The translations under genes and the position numbers were made by a program. Below the pieces are notes generated by a model that made no database searches, was not told where the DNA came from, and saw only the letters and a list, made by a program, of their open reading frames with translations. A stretch of 64,000 nucleotides of DNA, from positions 124,001-188,000 of the forward strand of contig NW_024067850.1 in assembly GCF_009389715.1 (NCBI RefSeq). Reading direction: 5' to 3'. The stretch comes from Phoenix dactylifera (Eukaryota; Streptophyta; Magnoliopsida; Arecales; Arecaceae). Shown here in pieces: positions 52,817 through 63,130 of the stretch. Each line of letters begins with the position of its first letter. The first letter of the stretch is position 1.

Positions 52817-53047
52817 CTATACCACTTTAAGAAGTTTAACTTTATATGAAAAAAGTATATCATTCCACTTATGATAGTTGAGCGGACACAACTGATCCCT
52901 ACGTGCAACCGATCCTAGAAAACTTGATAAAAAGCTTCCAGCCTTCTTGATGGGCTGTCCTAGTTCGTTACGTCCGACGATGATCTTCTCATCCTCACGA
53001 AGCTGCCACACATTTCTTGCTCGAGAGGAACCCCGTGTCGTCCTCAC
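52817..53047 (-). pseudogene. En/Spm-type transposase C-terminal (Ptta) domain remnant
   Basis: Reads TTRGSSRARNVWQLREDEKI, then RNELGQPIKKAGSFLSSFLG and CPLNYHKWNDILFSYK, the conserved core of the plant Ptta/En/Spm domain. A further minus-strand trace downstream (around 52500-52560) reads YPHQWRELV. There is no intact gene; splice sites are uncertain. Confidence 0.75.
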
Positions 53048-53112
53048 TCTCCCCCGTCCATTTATAAAAAAATAAAAAAATATCCATTAAAGCATATCAC
53101 TCTCCCCTGTCC

Positions 53113-53619
53113 TCACTCATCTATTCCAGTTGCTTCTTGTCCTCCACTAAAATCTATTAAATTTCTAATATTATGTCCAAGAGCATCTCTGAGTAAACCC
53201 CTTATATCATCTTCTCCTACAGGATTTCTTTCCGTGCTACTGTATCCAAAACTAGAGGTGTCTTCTATATACGAAGGTTGGTTACATTGAGATGACAATA
53301 TGAACTCTCAATAAAATACCCATTCAGTATATCCTCTCGTAAAACCATTCCACACCAAATATTTTTCAACAGTTTTTGGAGCGAGAGAAGAAGCATTTAC
53401 CCATTTTCGACATGGACATAAAATCCTTTCATTCATATTAGATTTTTCAAAAGCAAATTTAACAAAATTCTGAACTTCATTCAAATATTCATCACGGAAT
53501 CTCGACTTATTTATCCAACTTTTGTCCCTTCTATTCAAATACAGCTTGAACTGCAAATTACGAACTCCATTCAAATATGCGTCACAAAACTTTTTATACA
53601 AGAAGATAATTACGAACAA
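53113..53619 (-). pseudogene. Transposase-associated domain remnant (CACTA)
   Basis: Reads DKSWINKSRFRDEYLNEVQN, FVKFAFEKSN, ILCPCRKWVN and VWNGFTRGYTEWVF, the zinc-binding-like Transpos_assoc domain that starts CACTA transposases. The N-terminal side has a partial duplicate (KFCDAYLNGVRNLQFKLYLN), from a local ~90-bp duplication. The downstream frame to 53113 (DDIRGLLRDALG) fits the linker. The two frames are separated by a stop. Confidence 0.75.
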
Positions 53620-53784
53620 GATTTTTTAGTATCATATTATATATGTATACACATAGCATCTACATATACATTAACATATATATAGATATTTTGATAGTTG
53701 ATCCATGAGGTTAGCTAAGCAAAAGATAATATAGTCTATTGTCAAAAATACAACAAAAAATCATGAATACTAACATTTACACTA

Positions 53785-54576
53785 TTGTTTATAAGTAATC
53801 CAAGGCGAGCTGCCTTGCGGAGAGTTGCCGAGAAGGTCCTGCAGAATAGGGCGTATGTGGCTCCTTGGAGTATCATGAGGGCTTGTAGCTCTCCAAATGA
53901 TCCAGGGTGTTGCACAAGCCATCATACGGCTCAATATGCGGCATCTTGGACCTCAGGGGGATCAACTCGTCAACGATCCATCAAGGAAATGGAGACTCAG
54001 TTGTCAATTCGAGCTCGGCGTCGCGCTTCGGGCCTTGGTTTCGGAGCGCCTGGATCTGCCGCTCCAACTCCTTGACTTTTCTGTCAAGCTCGGGCTCCTG
54101 TTGCAGCTCGGCATGGATTGGACCCCACCTTCGATGGTTGCTCCTGAGCTCGGGGCTTCAAACTTCGGCACAGGCTCTTAGGGTGATGGCCGCGCAACAA
54201 GCCCTCTGGGCATAGGGATCGAGCTTGGTGGAAGCTTCGGTTGTGGCGACGCTCTTTTTCATCAGCCATCGTGCGCTGCCTGGTAGAAAAATGACATTGC
54301 AAGCGTCGTCCTATGGACTTGCGCTCGTATGAAGGAGGTGCAGGCTGGGCTCCGCCTGCTGCAGGCCTTGAACGGCCGCGATGAGTGTTTGGACTTGCTG
54401 GACGAGGAGACTGAATTGCTCTGGCAGGACCTGAGAAATTTAGTTCGCCGATGCCGCATGGGGTGGGCTTTGGAGCAATTTGCCGGAAGTTGGTGCCCGA
54501 CGTCTCGATGCATTAGAAATTACTCGACTCGTCAACCTCATGATCATGACTTAGCCCTTCCTCTAGTGCCAAATAT
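53785..54576 (-). mobile_element. Leader/gag-region remnant of a truncated Gypsy-type element
   Basis: On the minus strand this follows the LTR at 54577-55511. Next to the LTR is tggcactagaggaaggg (54555-54571), the same primer-site type as in the element at 32614-37849. The remainder is GC-rich, with frames open in several directions and no recognisable domain. The far LTR is missing; the sequence abuts the CACTA remnant. Confidence 0.6.
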
Positions 54577-55511
54577 TGTGGTTGAAATTTGGCCTGAGGG
54601 TGACCACGCCAGAAGAAGTCGAGGAGATGCCGGCCAGGGATGGAGAAAAAGGGCCACCTCCTGCACTCCGGTGCACCTGCACAGCTTTGGCTGGAGATTC
54701 CGGCGAAGGCCCTCTGATGGCTAAGTTAGTCGGGCCTTTTTAAAGGAGAGCTTTCTGAGTGCCTTTGATGGCCTCTTCTAGCTTAACATAGCTTGTAATG
54801 CTTTGTAATAGCTTATCAAAAGCTTATTGAAGGTTTTTTCCTACCTTCTTTTTATAGGGTGAGGGTGTTAGTCGTTACCTAAAATTTCGGATCGATTCAT
54901 GATCAGCTAGTCATCAATTGGAGGCGGCGTACAACACGGAGATCAATCCAGCGGGTAGAGAATTTTGAAAATATCTTTTCGGATTTGTTCTGAGGGTCCG
55001 CCACGTCATCCTAAGTGAAAGTGGTCGAAGGAGCTCTTTAATGCGTTGTGTGCGCACTCACTTCGAGGCGTTACTTGGTGGTATGCGAGGGGCCAATCAT
55101 TAATGCCTTGTCCCCCGAGGCGGCCGTCATAATGACTGGCCTTTAACACCACGATTCAAGAAGATCTACTGAGGAAGCTTCTAGGTCTGCCACTTGGCAC
55201 GATCTGGCCGCTTGGCCGTCTGAACATGAGATCCGCAGGATCTCTAACGGGATTAAGGTTGATAGAGCCGAGGTCGGCCCGATTATCAGTGGGGTCCGAG
55301 GTTAGCCTGGCCTCTGGCCAAGGTCGGCTCGGCCTTCGGTGAGGTTTTGAGGTCGGTCTAGCCTCTGGCTGAGGTCGGCTCGGCCATCGGCAGGGTCCAA
55401 GGTCGGCTTGGCTCTTGGCAGAACCGAGGTCTGACCTGCTCGGCTCTGAGGTCTGCTCGGCCGGAATTGGGTGACTATACGCCGGAGTAGGACGATCCAT
55501 TTTGCCTCTCA
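54577..55511 (-). repeat. Gypsy-type LTR, related to 9479-10318
   Basis: TGTGGTTGAAATTTGGCC at the left and GATCCATTTTGCCTCTCA at the right match the ends of the LTR at 9479-10318. A minus-strand TATA box lies at 54848-54856. An internal degenerate array of gaggtcggctcggcc-type units lies at 55250-55460. The right end meets an MMtag-like coding remnant. Confidence 0.7.
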
Positions 55512-55562
55512 TGAGGATTTATTTTGGTATACAAGGGACAAGAAATCTAAGGCTGCAAAAAC

Positions 55563-56705
55563 TGTTGGGAATATACTGTCCCAGAAAATTTTAAATCTAT
55601 AATACTCTACTTCAATAAATAATACGCAGAAATAGGCTTAGAGAAAATAAATAGAGAAAGTGGAAAAATGGAACCCGAGATGCTGAGGCGTGGTATGTTG
55701 GTCACTTTCCTTGAAGTAGATTTCGCCGCCTTACAGTGCACTAGGCTTAGATGGCGTTCTACTCCTGAGATACAACAGCCTCTCGCACTGTTCCTTCTGC
55801 CTCAATGATTTGCACTGATCAAAGAAGCTTTCGAACCCAGAATCAGTATGCAGCAAGCCCGTTGATTGAAAGAAAAATAACAAACAGGGAGAATAGTAGT
55901 TTTCTGCTTTCAAATTATATATTTTTCCTGTCTAATCCGAAGAGGTCTATTTATAGACTTCTTCGGGACAGACGCGACCCAAAACCGATCCAACGGTCAA
56001 AACCGGTAAGAAAGTTTGAAAAAACACTGGGAGTATGGCCAGCGGATGCGAGGTCGGTTGCGAAGAGGTGCTATCGAGGAAGCGACGTGGCTCCTCGTGC
56101 TAAGGGTGCGAAGCACGACTCATGCGCCTCTTGGCTCATCGCACCTGTTGTCCGACCTCGGCTCCTCTGGACTCATTGCACCTGTGGTCCGACCTCAGCC
56201 TCGGCACCTCGGACGAGCATAGGCACAAGGAACCTCGGACGAGCAGGGCCTCAGTCTCTTGGACGACCTCAGCTCTGGGTCGCACAGGTGCAAGGAACCT
56301 CGGACAAGCAGGGCCGACGAGCAGAGGCACGAGCGCAAGGAAACTCGGACGAGCAGGGCACATGCGCAAAGAACCTCTGGTCGCACAGGCACAAGGAACC
56401 TTGGACGAGTAGGGCCTGTGAGGCGCAAGTAACCTCGGACGAGCAGGGCCGAGCGAGCACAGGCTCGAGCGCAAAGACCGTCGGGTCGGACGAGCACAGG
56501 CACAGAACCGAGCCTTCACGTAAATAAATCCTCCATATGAGAGATTTAAAAAAAAGGAGGGAACTGAGATTCGAACCACCTACCTCAAGCACCTCAAGCG
56601 GGCACACCAACCATCCACACCACACTCCATTCTTAACATATATATACATAATATATATGTTTTAAGTATGAAAACTTTTAATTATTATTTAATAAAAATC
56701 TAACA
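55563..56705 (-). repeat. 3' LTR of the Copia element
   Basis: TGTTGGGAATATACTGTCCC to AATAAAAATCTAACA on the plus strand. Contains ggacgagcagggcc-type repeats (56200-56500). It carries two short insertions relative to the 5' LTR, near 56450 and 56590. Confidence 0.95.
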
Positions 56706-57281
56706 TTCCCCCACCTGATTAAAATGTTTTCAAAAACTATATAAAATAAAAAAAAATAGTCAAACTGGGCTTGTTTATGTCACGACTTCAATAAAGGTAG
56801 CTTGCGGCTTTGAACCTTTACCTAGTGAAAGTATATTTTCATCTGAAAGGTATAGTGGTAGCTAAAAAGCTTTGAACCAAATCCTTTGGTTCAGATTTCC
56901 ATATACTTCACCCATGACAAATGCAAATACTGGGTTCATTATAGGTGGTGCTTTTTCTGGCCTTATGCACCAATATCTCAGTTTCATGAGTGCTCTAGGG
57001 GTTAAACCCTTATCCCCATAGACTGCGGCCACACAGTCACACTCACATAGGTGAGTCCTCCAAGGGTGCTCGCAGCACGGCACCTTGCCATAGACTCGGA
57101 CTCATTCAGAGTTTTAAACTCTTCCGTATACCTCTGCTGTATTTAGCACTCACATCACAGGGAGAGACCAAATGACATAAAGTCATTTTATAATAGTGCT
57201 AACTAATCATTAAACAACTTGTTTTTCCCGTTGAACCTTTCATCTTGGGATCTCCAGTCAGAATAGGTTGGGTTGCCATTG
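56706..57281 (-). other. 3' non-coding part of the Copia interior
   Basis: Between the end of the RNase H frame and the 3' LTR. It includes the polypurine tract. A short frame (57083-56862) has no recognised domain. Confidence 0.6.
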
Positions 57282-60200
57282 TCAATGATTCCTTATGGGT
57301 TTCAGTCCCATCCCCTTTGATGTTTCTATGACTTTGCTTCTAGCCAGTCCTTTAGTTAAAGGATCTGCTAGGTTATCTTTAGATCCAACAAATTCCAAAG
57401 TTATGATATCATTTTTAATTAGGTATCTAATAGTCTTATGTCTCACACTAATGTGTCTTCTGTTTCTCTTGTTATACTCAGTATTTCTACAAGTATTAAT
57501 TGCAGCTTCATTATCACATAACAAAGAGATAGCAGATATAGGCTTTTCCATAATAGATATTTCAGACATAAGATTCTTAAACCATTCTGCTTCTTGACTT
57601 GCAGAATCTAAGGCTACAATCTCAGCCTCCATAGTGGATCTTGTGATCACAGTTTGTTTGGATGATCTCCAAGCAACAGCTGCACCACCCAACATGAATA
57701 TGTATCCACTAGTTCCTTTTCGATTCACTGAATCAGTGATCCAACTAGCATCACTGTATCCTTCAAGTACAGCGGGAAATCTTGAGTAATGTAAACCATA
57801 ATACATGGTACCTCTCAAGTATCTAAGTACTCTATCCAGTGCTTCCCAGTGACAAAGACTAGGGCAACTATTAAACCTACTGAGCTTTCCTATAGCATAA
57901 GAAATGTCAGGTCTACTTGTATTTGCAACATACATCAGTGTCCCAATAATTTGAGCATATTTCTCTTAGGCCACTGGATCACCTTTATTGCACTTCAAGT
58001 TCAAACCATGCTCATAAGGTGTACTCACTAGTTTACAGTTGTACTTATCAAATTTCTTCAATATTTTCTTAATATATTGTGATTGATCAAAAATTATACC
58101 ATCAGGTATTCTGGTAATCCTGTTACCAAGAATTACCTCTGCCTGACCTAAATCTTTCATATCAAAATTATTAGACAAGAAAGTTTTGATATCAGTCACC
58201 ATATTCATATCAGTACCAAAAATTAAAATATCATCAACATATAAACACAAGATAATACATGAATCATTTTCTAACTTTGAATATAAGCACTTATCTGATT
58301 CATTTGCTTTAAAGCTATAAGAAACAATTATTTTATCAAATTTCCTATGCCATTGCTTAGGAGCTTGTTTTAAACCATAGAGGGATTTGACTAACCTACA
58401 AACTTTTCTTTCCTGTCCTTGAGCCACATATCCCTCTGGCTGATCCATATAGATCTCTTCCTCTAAATCACCATGAAGGAAGGCAGTCTTGACATCCATT
58501 TGATGAATTATCAAATTATGGATTGAAGCCAGTGCAATTAAAGTACGAATTGTGGTTATCCTAGTTACAGGAGAATATGTATCAAAGTAGTCAATACCCT
58601 CTTTCTGAGAAAAGCCCTTAGCAACTAATCTTGCTTTATATTTTTCAATAGAACCATCAGGTCTTAATTTCTTCTTAAATATCCATTTACAACCTATAGC
58701 CTTACTACCAGGTGGTAAGCCAATTAAAAACCATGTTTTATTGGTCATAAGTAAATTCATTTCACTATTAATAGCTTCCTTCCAAAACATAGAATCTAAT
58801 GAGTTCATAGCATCTTTATAAGTTTTAGGATCATCTTCAACCATAAAAGTATAGAAATCAGATCCAAAATCTTTCTTTTTCCTAATTCTTTTCCCTTTAC
58901 CAAGTTCATTAATATCATTAAGTTCATTTTCATTTTCATTATTAGGAATAATTAGAGAATTAGATGGCGAACTACAAGATGCATCATTAGATCTATCTAT
59001 TACATGCTTTTCTATTTTATCCTTAAATGAAAAAATGTCTTCAAAGAAAGAAGCATCTTTAGATTCAATTATAGTATTCTTTTCTATGCCATTAATATCA
59101 GAACTAATGACTAAGAACCTATAAGTAACACTATTAAGAGAATAACCAAGAAACACAGCATCAAAAGTATTAGGTCCTAATTTTCTTTTCTTGATTAAAG
59201 GAATATTAACCTTAGCCAAACATCCCCAAACTTTTACAAAGTTTAGGTTAGGTTTTCTTCCTTTCCAAAGTTCATAAGGAGATTCATTAGAACCTTTAAA
59301 TGGAACCCTATTAAGCAGGAAACATGCAGTAAGCATTGCTTCCCCCCACCAAACCTCAGGTAAACCTGAGTTGGCAAGCAAAGATCTTACCATATCTTGC
59401 AGAGTCCTATTTTTCCTTTCAGCCACTCCATTAGATTGAGGTGAATAGGGAGGTGTAACTTCATGTAGAATTCCATTAACTCTACAGAATTCATTCAAGT
59501 CATTAGAGGTGTATTCTCCTCCTCTGTCTGACCTGAGAATCTTTATTCTCTTGTCAAGTTGATTTTCTACTAAAGATTTATAAGTCTTAAACATCTCAAA
59601 TGCTTCATCTTTAGATTTCATTAAATAAACTTGACAATACTTAGAATAATCATCTATGAAGGTAATGAAATACCTTCTACCCCCTTTAGTCAAAGTTCCA
59701 TTTAGATCACATACATCTGAATGTATTAATTCTAATAAAGTTGAATTTCTATTTATTATTTTAAATGGTTTTCTAGGTTGTTTAGATTGAACACAAATTT
59801 GGCACCTTTCCTTTTCATTTAATGAAACATTAGGTAATAAACCAGAGCTAATCATTCTTTTAATAGTATTATTATTCACATGTCCTAATCTAGCATGCCA
59901 AAGAGATGAAGAACATATTGAAAGCACAATTTTATTATTGTTATCAGAAGAAAAATCCAAAGATACATTATTTATTACATACAAGCCATCACACTCATAG
60001 CCTTTGCCTACAAATGTTCCATTCTTTGTTATAATCACTTTCTTAGATTGAAATAACAAAGAATAACCACTTCTATTTAGAAGAGATCCACTGATCAGAT
60101 TTCTCCTTCCATCGGGCACATGGTACACATTAAATAGTGTAAGCACATTTCCAGACGTAAGCCTTAGAAGTACTTTTCCAGTTCCAAGCACTCGTGCCGA

Positions 60201-61262
60201 GGTGGAGTTCCCCATAGTTACTGTTAGGCCGCTCCGGACCTGATAAGTAGTAAAAAGGGTATGATCAGTACACATATGAACATTCGCACCTGTATCCACT
60301 AACCAATCGGTAGAGCAAATTGCCAAATTTAATTCTGGACTTAAAGTTACATACCGATCATCAGTACTAGTAGGACCAGTACTGGATAGCACCATGTTGG
60401 TTTGTGGATTTGCAGGTTGAGAAGGCGCATGTTCATAGTTCTGATACTTCTTCTTCTTCATCCGGCATACTCGAGCCATATGACCGAGTTTTCCACAATT
60501 GTAGCAAATCGGCTTCCGATCATTCTTATTGATATGGTGTTTTGGCTTCATAAGTTTTCTTTTGTTTCTAGGTCCACCCTTTTCAAATTTGGAGTTCTTG
60601 AACTTATGGGTCTTATTCTGGCCTTCTACAAAGTTCACCTTGGTTAGAAGCTCAGGATTCATGAGTTGCTCATTATCTTTCTCAAGGTGTTGTTCTTGGA
60701 TCCTAATGGCAGACAATAGGGTTTTCATTGTCATATCCTCGGTTTTATGTTTCAGGGATAACCCAAAGTCTTTCCAAGAAGGTGGGAGCTTGTCAATGGT
60801 ACAAGCAACTTGAAGGCTCTCAGTTATTCCCATTCCCCTTAAGCCTAATTCATGATAAATCACTGTTAGCTCATGGGCTTGGTCAACTACGGGCTTGGTG
60901 TCAACCATCTTATAAGACAGGAATTGACTAGCAGCATACTTGTCCATTCCGGCATCTTGGATACCATATTTCTTATTAAGATCATCCCAAATCTCCTTGG
61001 AGGTCTTAAAAGTGCAGTAGACATCAAAAAGGGGATCAGTAAGATAGGACAGAATCCTTCCCCTACACAGGTAGTCTTTCTTCTTAAATTCCTCCAAATT
61101 ACAAGTTCTAGCTGGTTCATTCTCTTCCTCATTTGGAGGAGAGTCAAAGATTATGGAAAATAACCCAAGTGTGGTTAAGAAGATTTCCATCTTCTGTCTC
61201 CAACGTTTAAAGTTATTTCCATTAAATTTTTCAGGAGGAACCGGGTCACTTGCATTGGCCAT
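57282..61262 (-). CDS. Copia gag-pol polyprotein, one premature stop
   Basis: The ATG at 61262 lies only 55 nt after the 5' LTR. The frame runs 1098 codons to a TAA at 57968-57966, then continues in the same frame to 57282 (about 1326 codons in all). Domains by approximate residue: UBN2-type gag at the N-terminus; zinc knuckle CYNCGKLGHMARVC near 252; protease WLVDTGANVHMC near 320; integrase zinc motif HARLGHVNNN...CQIC near 455; DDE catalytic residues near 514 (HSDV), 577 (SDRGG) and 612 (AERKNR); RT with YVDD near 1007; RNase H (SDASW, STMEAE) after the stop. The stop falls between RT and RNase H, and one substitution in a CAA codon would explain it. Readthrough is not suggested by context. 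The lineage is perhaps Tork-like. Confidence 0.93.
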
Positions 61263-61300
61263 TGGGGTAACTCTAAGTACTAGCCTATTATATGTAGGAA

Positions 61301-61317
61301 GAAATCTACTTCAAGAA
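61301..61317 (-). other. Presumed primer-binding region of the Copia element (non-canonical)
   Basis: The element-sense sequence directly after the 5' LTR is ttcttgaagtagatttc. It does not start with TGG and does not match a tRNA 3' end I know. Its 15-nt core cttgaagtagatttc is the exact complement of a segment inside both LTRs (plus 61465-61479 and 55710-55724). Confidence 0.55.
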
Positions 61318-62436
61318 TGTTGGGAATATACTGTCCCAGAAAATTTTAAATCTATAATACTCTACTTCAATAAATAATACGCAGAAATAGGCTTAGAGAA
61401 AATAAATAGAGAAAGTGGAAAAATGGAACCCGAGATGCTGAGGCGTGGTATGTTGGTCACTTTCCTTGAAGTAGATTTCGCCGCCTTACAGTGCACTAGG
61501 CTTAGATGGCGTTCTACTCCTGAGATACAACAGCCTCTCGCACTGTTCCTTCTGCCTCAATGATTTGCACGGATCAAAGAAGCTTTCGAACCCAGAATCA
61601 GTATGCAGCAAGCCCGTTGATTGAAAGAAAAATAACAAATAGGGAGAATAGTAGTTTTCTGCTTTCAAATTATATATTTTTCCTGTCTAATCCGAAGAGG
61701 TCTATTTATAGACTTCTTCGGGACAGACGCGACCCAAAACCGATCCAACAGTCAAAACCGGTAAGAAAGTTTGAAAAAACACTGGGAGTATGGCCAGCGG
61801 ATGCGAGGTCGGTTGCGAAGAGGTGCTATCGAGGAAGCGACGTGGCTCCTCGTGCTAAGGGTGCGAAGCACGACTCATGCGCCTCTTGGCTCATCGCACC
61901 TGTTGTCCGACCTCGGCTCCTCTGGGCTCATTGCACCTGTGGTCCGACCTCAGCCTCGGCACCTCGGACGAGCATAGGCACAAGGAACCTCGGACGAGCA
62001 GGGCCTCAGTCTCTTGGACGACCTCAGCTCTGGGTCGCACAGGTGCAAGGAACCTCGGACAAGCAGGGCCGACGAGCAGAGGCACGAGCGCAAGGAAACT
62101 CGGACGAGCAGGGCACATGCGCAAAGAACCTCTGGTCGCACAGGCACAAGGAACCTTGGACGAGCAGGGCCTGTGAGGCGCAAGTAACCTCGGACGAGCA
62201 GGGCCGAACGCAAAGACCGTCGGGTCGGACGAGCACAGGCACAGAACCGAGCCTTCACGTAAATAAATCCTCCATATGAGAGATTTAAAAAAAAAGGAGG
62301 GAACAGAGATTCGAACCACCTACCTCAAGCGGGCACACCAACCATCCACACCACACTCCCTTCTTAACATATATATACATAATATATATGTTTTAAGTAT
62401 GAAAACTTTTAATTATTATTTAATAAAAATCTAACA
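61318..62436 (-). repeat. 5' LTR of the Copia element
   Basis: A TATA box (TATAAATA on minus) lies at plus 61703-61710. Transcription is expected to start some 30 nt further, near 61675. The rest to 61318 is R/U5. Confidence 0.95.
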
Positions 62437-62682
62437 AAAACAGAGGCAGTCAAAGAAGAAATAAGAAGGATTAAGGAAGAGGAAGAACAGGCTATGCGCG
62501 AGGCTCTTGGTTTAGCTCCTAAACATGCTAACCGACCCCAGGGTAATCGACTGGATAAGCATGAGTATGCTGAACTTGTGAAGAGAGGATCAACTGCTGA
62601 GGATTTGGGTGCTGGCATGCAGAGGCAGCACAAGTTCAGGGCCTTGGCTAATGCAAGTTGCCCCGTAATCCAACCGATTTGA

Positions 62683-62860
62683 GCTTTCTACCAGGCAAAC
62701 TGAAGGAGAGCCCCTCTCCCCCCTTCACATGAGCCCCCCTGAGCCCCCATAGCATCCAAGTGGGATGGGTGACACCTTCCGACCAAAAAAAAAAAAAAAA
62801 ACAAAAACAAAACAAAAACAAAAACAAAAATTAATAAAAAAAAAGAAGATTAGAATTTTA
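62683..62860 (+). other. A-rich tail after the MMtag-like copy
   Basis: After ~100 bp of non-coding sequence (3'-UTR-like) comes a run of 18 A and then (CAAAA)n-like sequence (62787-62830). This fits a decayed poly-A tail of a retroposed transcript. Confidence 0.45.
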
Positions 62861-63019
62861 TCAGAATCTCGATGAGAAGAAAAGGATTTTAAAAGCCGCC
62901 GAGGCCGGAGCCAAGGCTACCCCCCAAACGAGGCAAAAGAAACAGAAGATTTACGAGCGACGACGACCACAGATAAGGCGGAAAAGAGAACGACAACAAA
63001 TTATGTGATCAGTGACTCC

Positions 63020-63130
63020 GATACTATGTTGAAAAAGAAGAATAAGAGAATAGAAAATTGTATTTCTGCTATCTATTATAATGTATTGAAGCAGACTTTA
63101 TATAGGCTAAAAGGCTGACGAAGTTTGGTA
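63020..63130 (-). repeat. Copia-type LTR start with primer-site remnant
   Basis: ctccgatacta is followed by tgttgaaaaagaagaataag, which resembles the reversed tRNA-iMet primer site next to an LTR end. The 28-bp identity with 50975-51002 supports a family. The far border is not visible. Confidence 0.4.

Larger units (their letters stand above)
51018..53640 (-). mobile_element. Deleted CACTA (En/Spm) transposon, one terminus retained
   Basis: The plus-strand edge starts CACTATAAGAAAA at 51018, the CACTA-type terminus. It is followed by about 350 bp of subterminal repeats built from gacgctttnaaagcgtc-type palindromes (51045-51370). Further in, the minus strand encodes two recognisable parts in the expected order: a transposase-associated domain (53619-53308) and a plant En/Spm (Ptta) C-terminal domain (53047-52817). 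The catalytic TNP2-type region normally between them is absent. No second CACTA terminus was found before 53785. This is a deletion derivative, probably truncated on the right. Confidence 0.8.
55563..62436 (-). mobile_element. Near-intact Copia retrotransposon
   Basis: LTRs at 55563-56705 and 61318-62436 carry ends TG...CA. The flanking AAAAC (55558-55562, 62437-62441) is a perfect target duplication. The element is read on the minus strand, so the right LTR is the 5' LTR. The polypurine tract AGGTGGGGGAA precedes the 3' LTR (plus 56706-56716). Gag-pol order is gag, protease, integrase, RT, RNase H, diagnostic of Copia. LTRs differ by roughly eight substitutions and three indels by eye, so the insertion is young. 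A canonical tRNA-iMet primer site (TGGTATCAGAG) is absent; see findings. Confidence 0.95.
55512..62682 (+). pseudogene. MMtag-domain gene copy, split by a Copia insertion and frameshifted
   Basis: The pieces are 55512-55562 and 62437-62682. The left part reads EDLFWYTRDKKSKAAKT. The right part, after the AAAAC duplication, continues in the same frame with EEIRRIKEEEEQAMREALG, NRPQGNRLDKHEYAELVKRG and STAEDLGAG. This matches the conserved domain of plant homologues of multiple myeloma tumour-associated protein 2, a nuclear protein family of unclear function. After GAG (62616) the frame departs from the family. The shifted frame reads HAEAAQVQGLG, as expected of a 1-bp deletion. Nothing upstream of 55512 belongs to the gene. 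An A-rich tail follows at 62787, so a 5'-truncated processed copy is plausible. Confidence 0.75.

Noticed and set aside
53785..54724. Several 80-130 codon frames on both strands
   Set aside because: GC-rich leader and LTR sequence of a Gypsy-type element. Overlapping frames, no recognisable family.
55805..56527. 240-codon frame and its partners in the Copia LTR (also 61560-62279)
   Set aside because: Occurs identically in both LTRs, and frames on both strands are open because of ggacgagcagggcc-type repeats. No domain.
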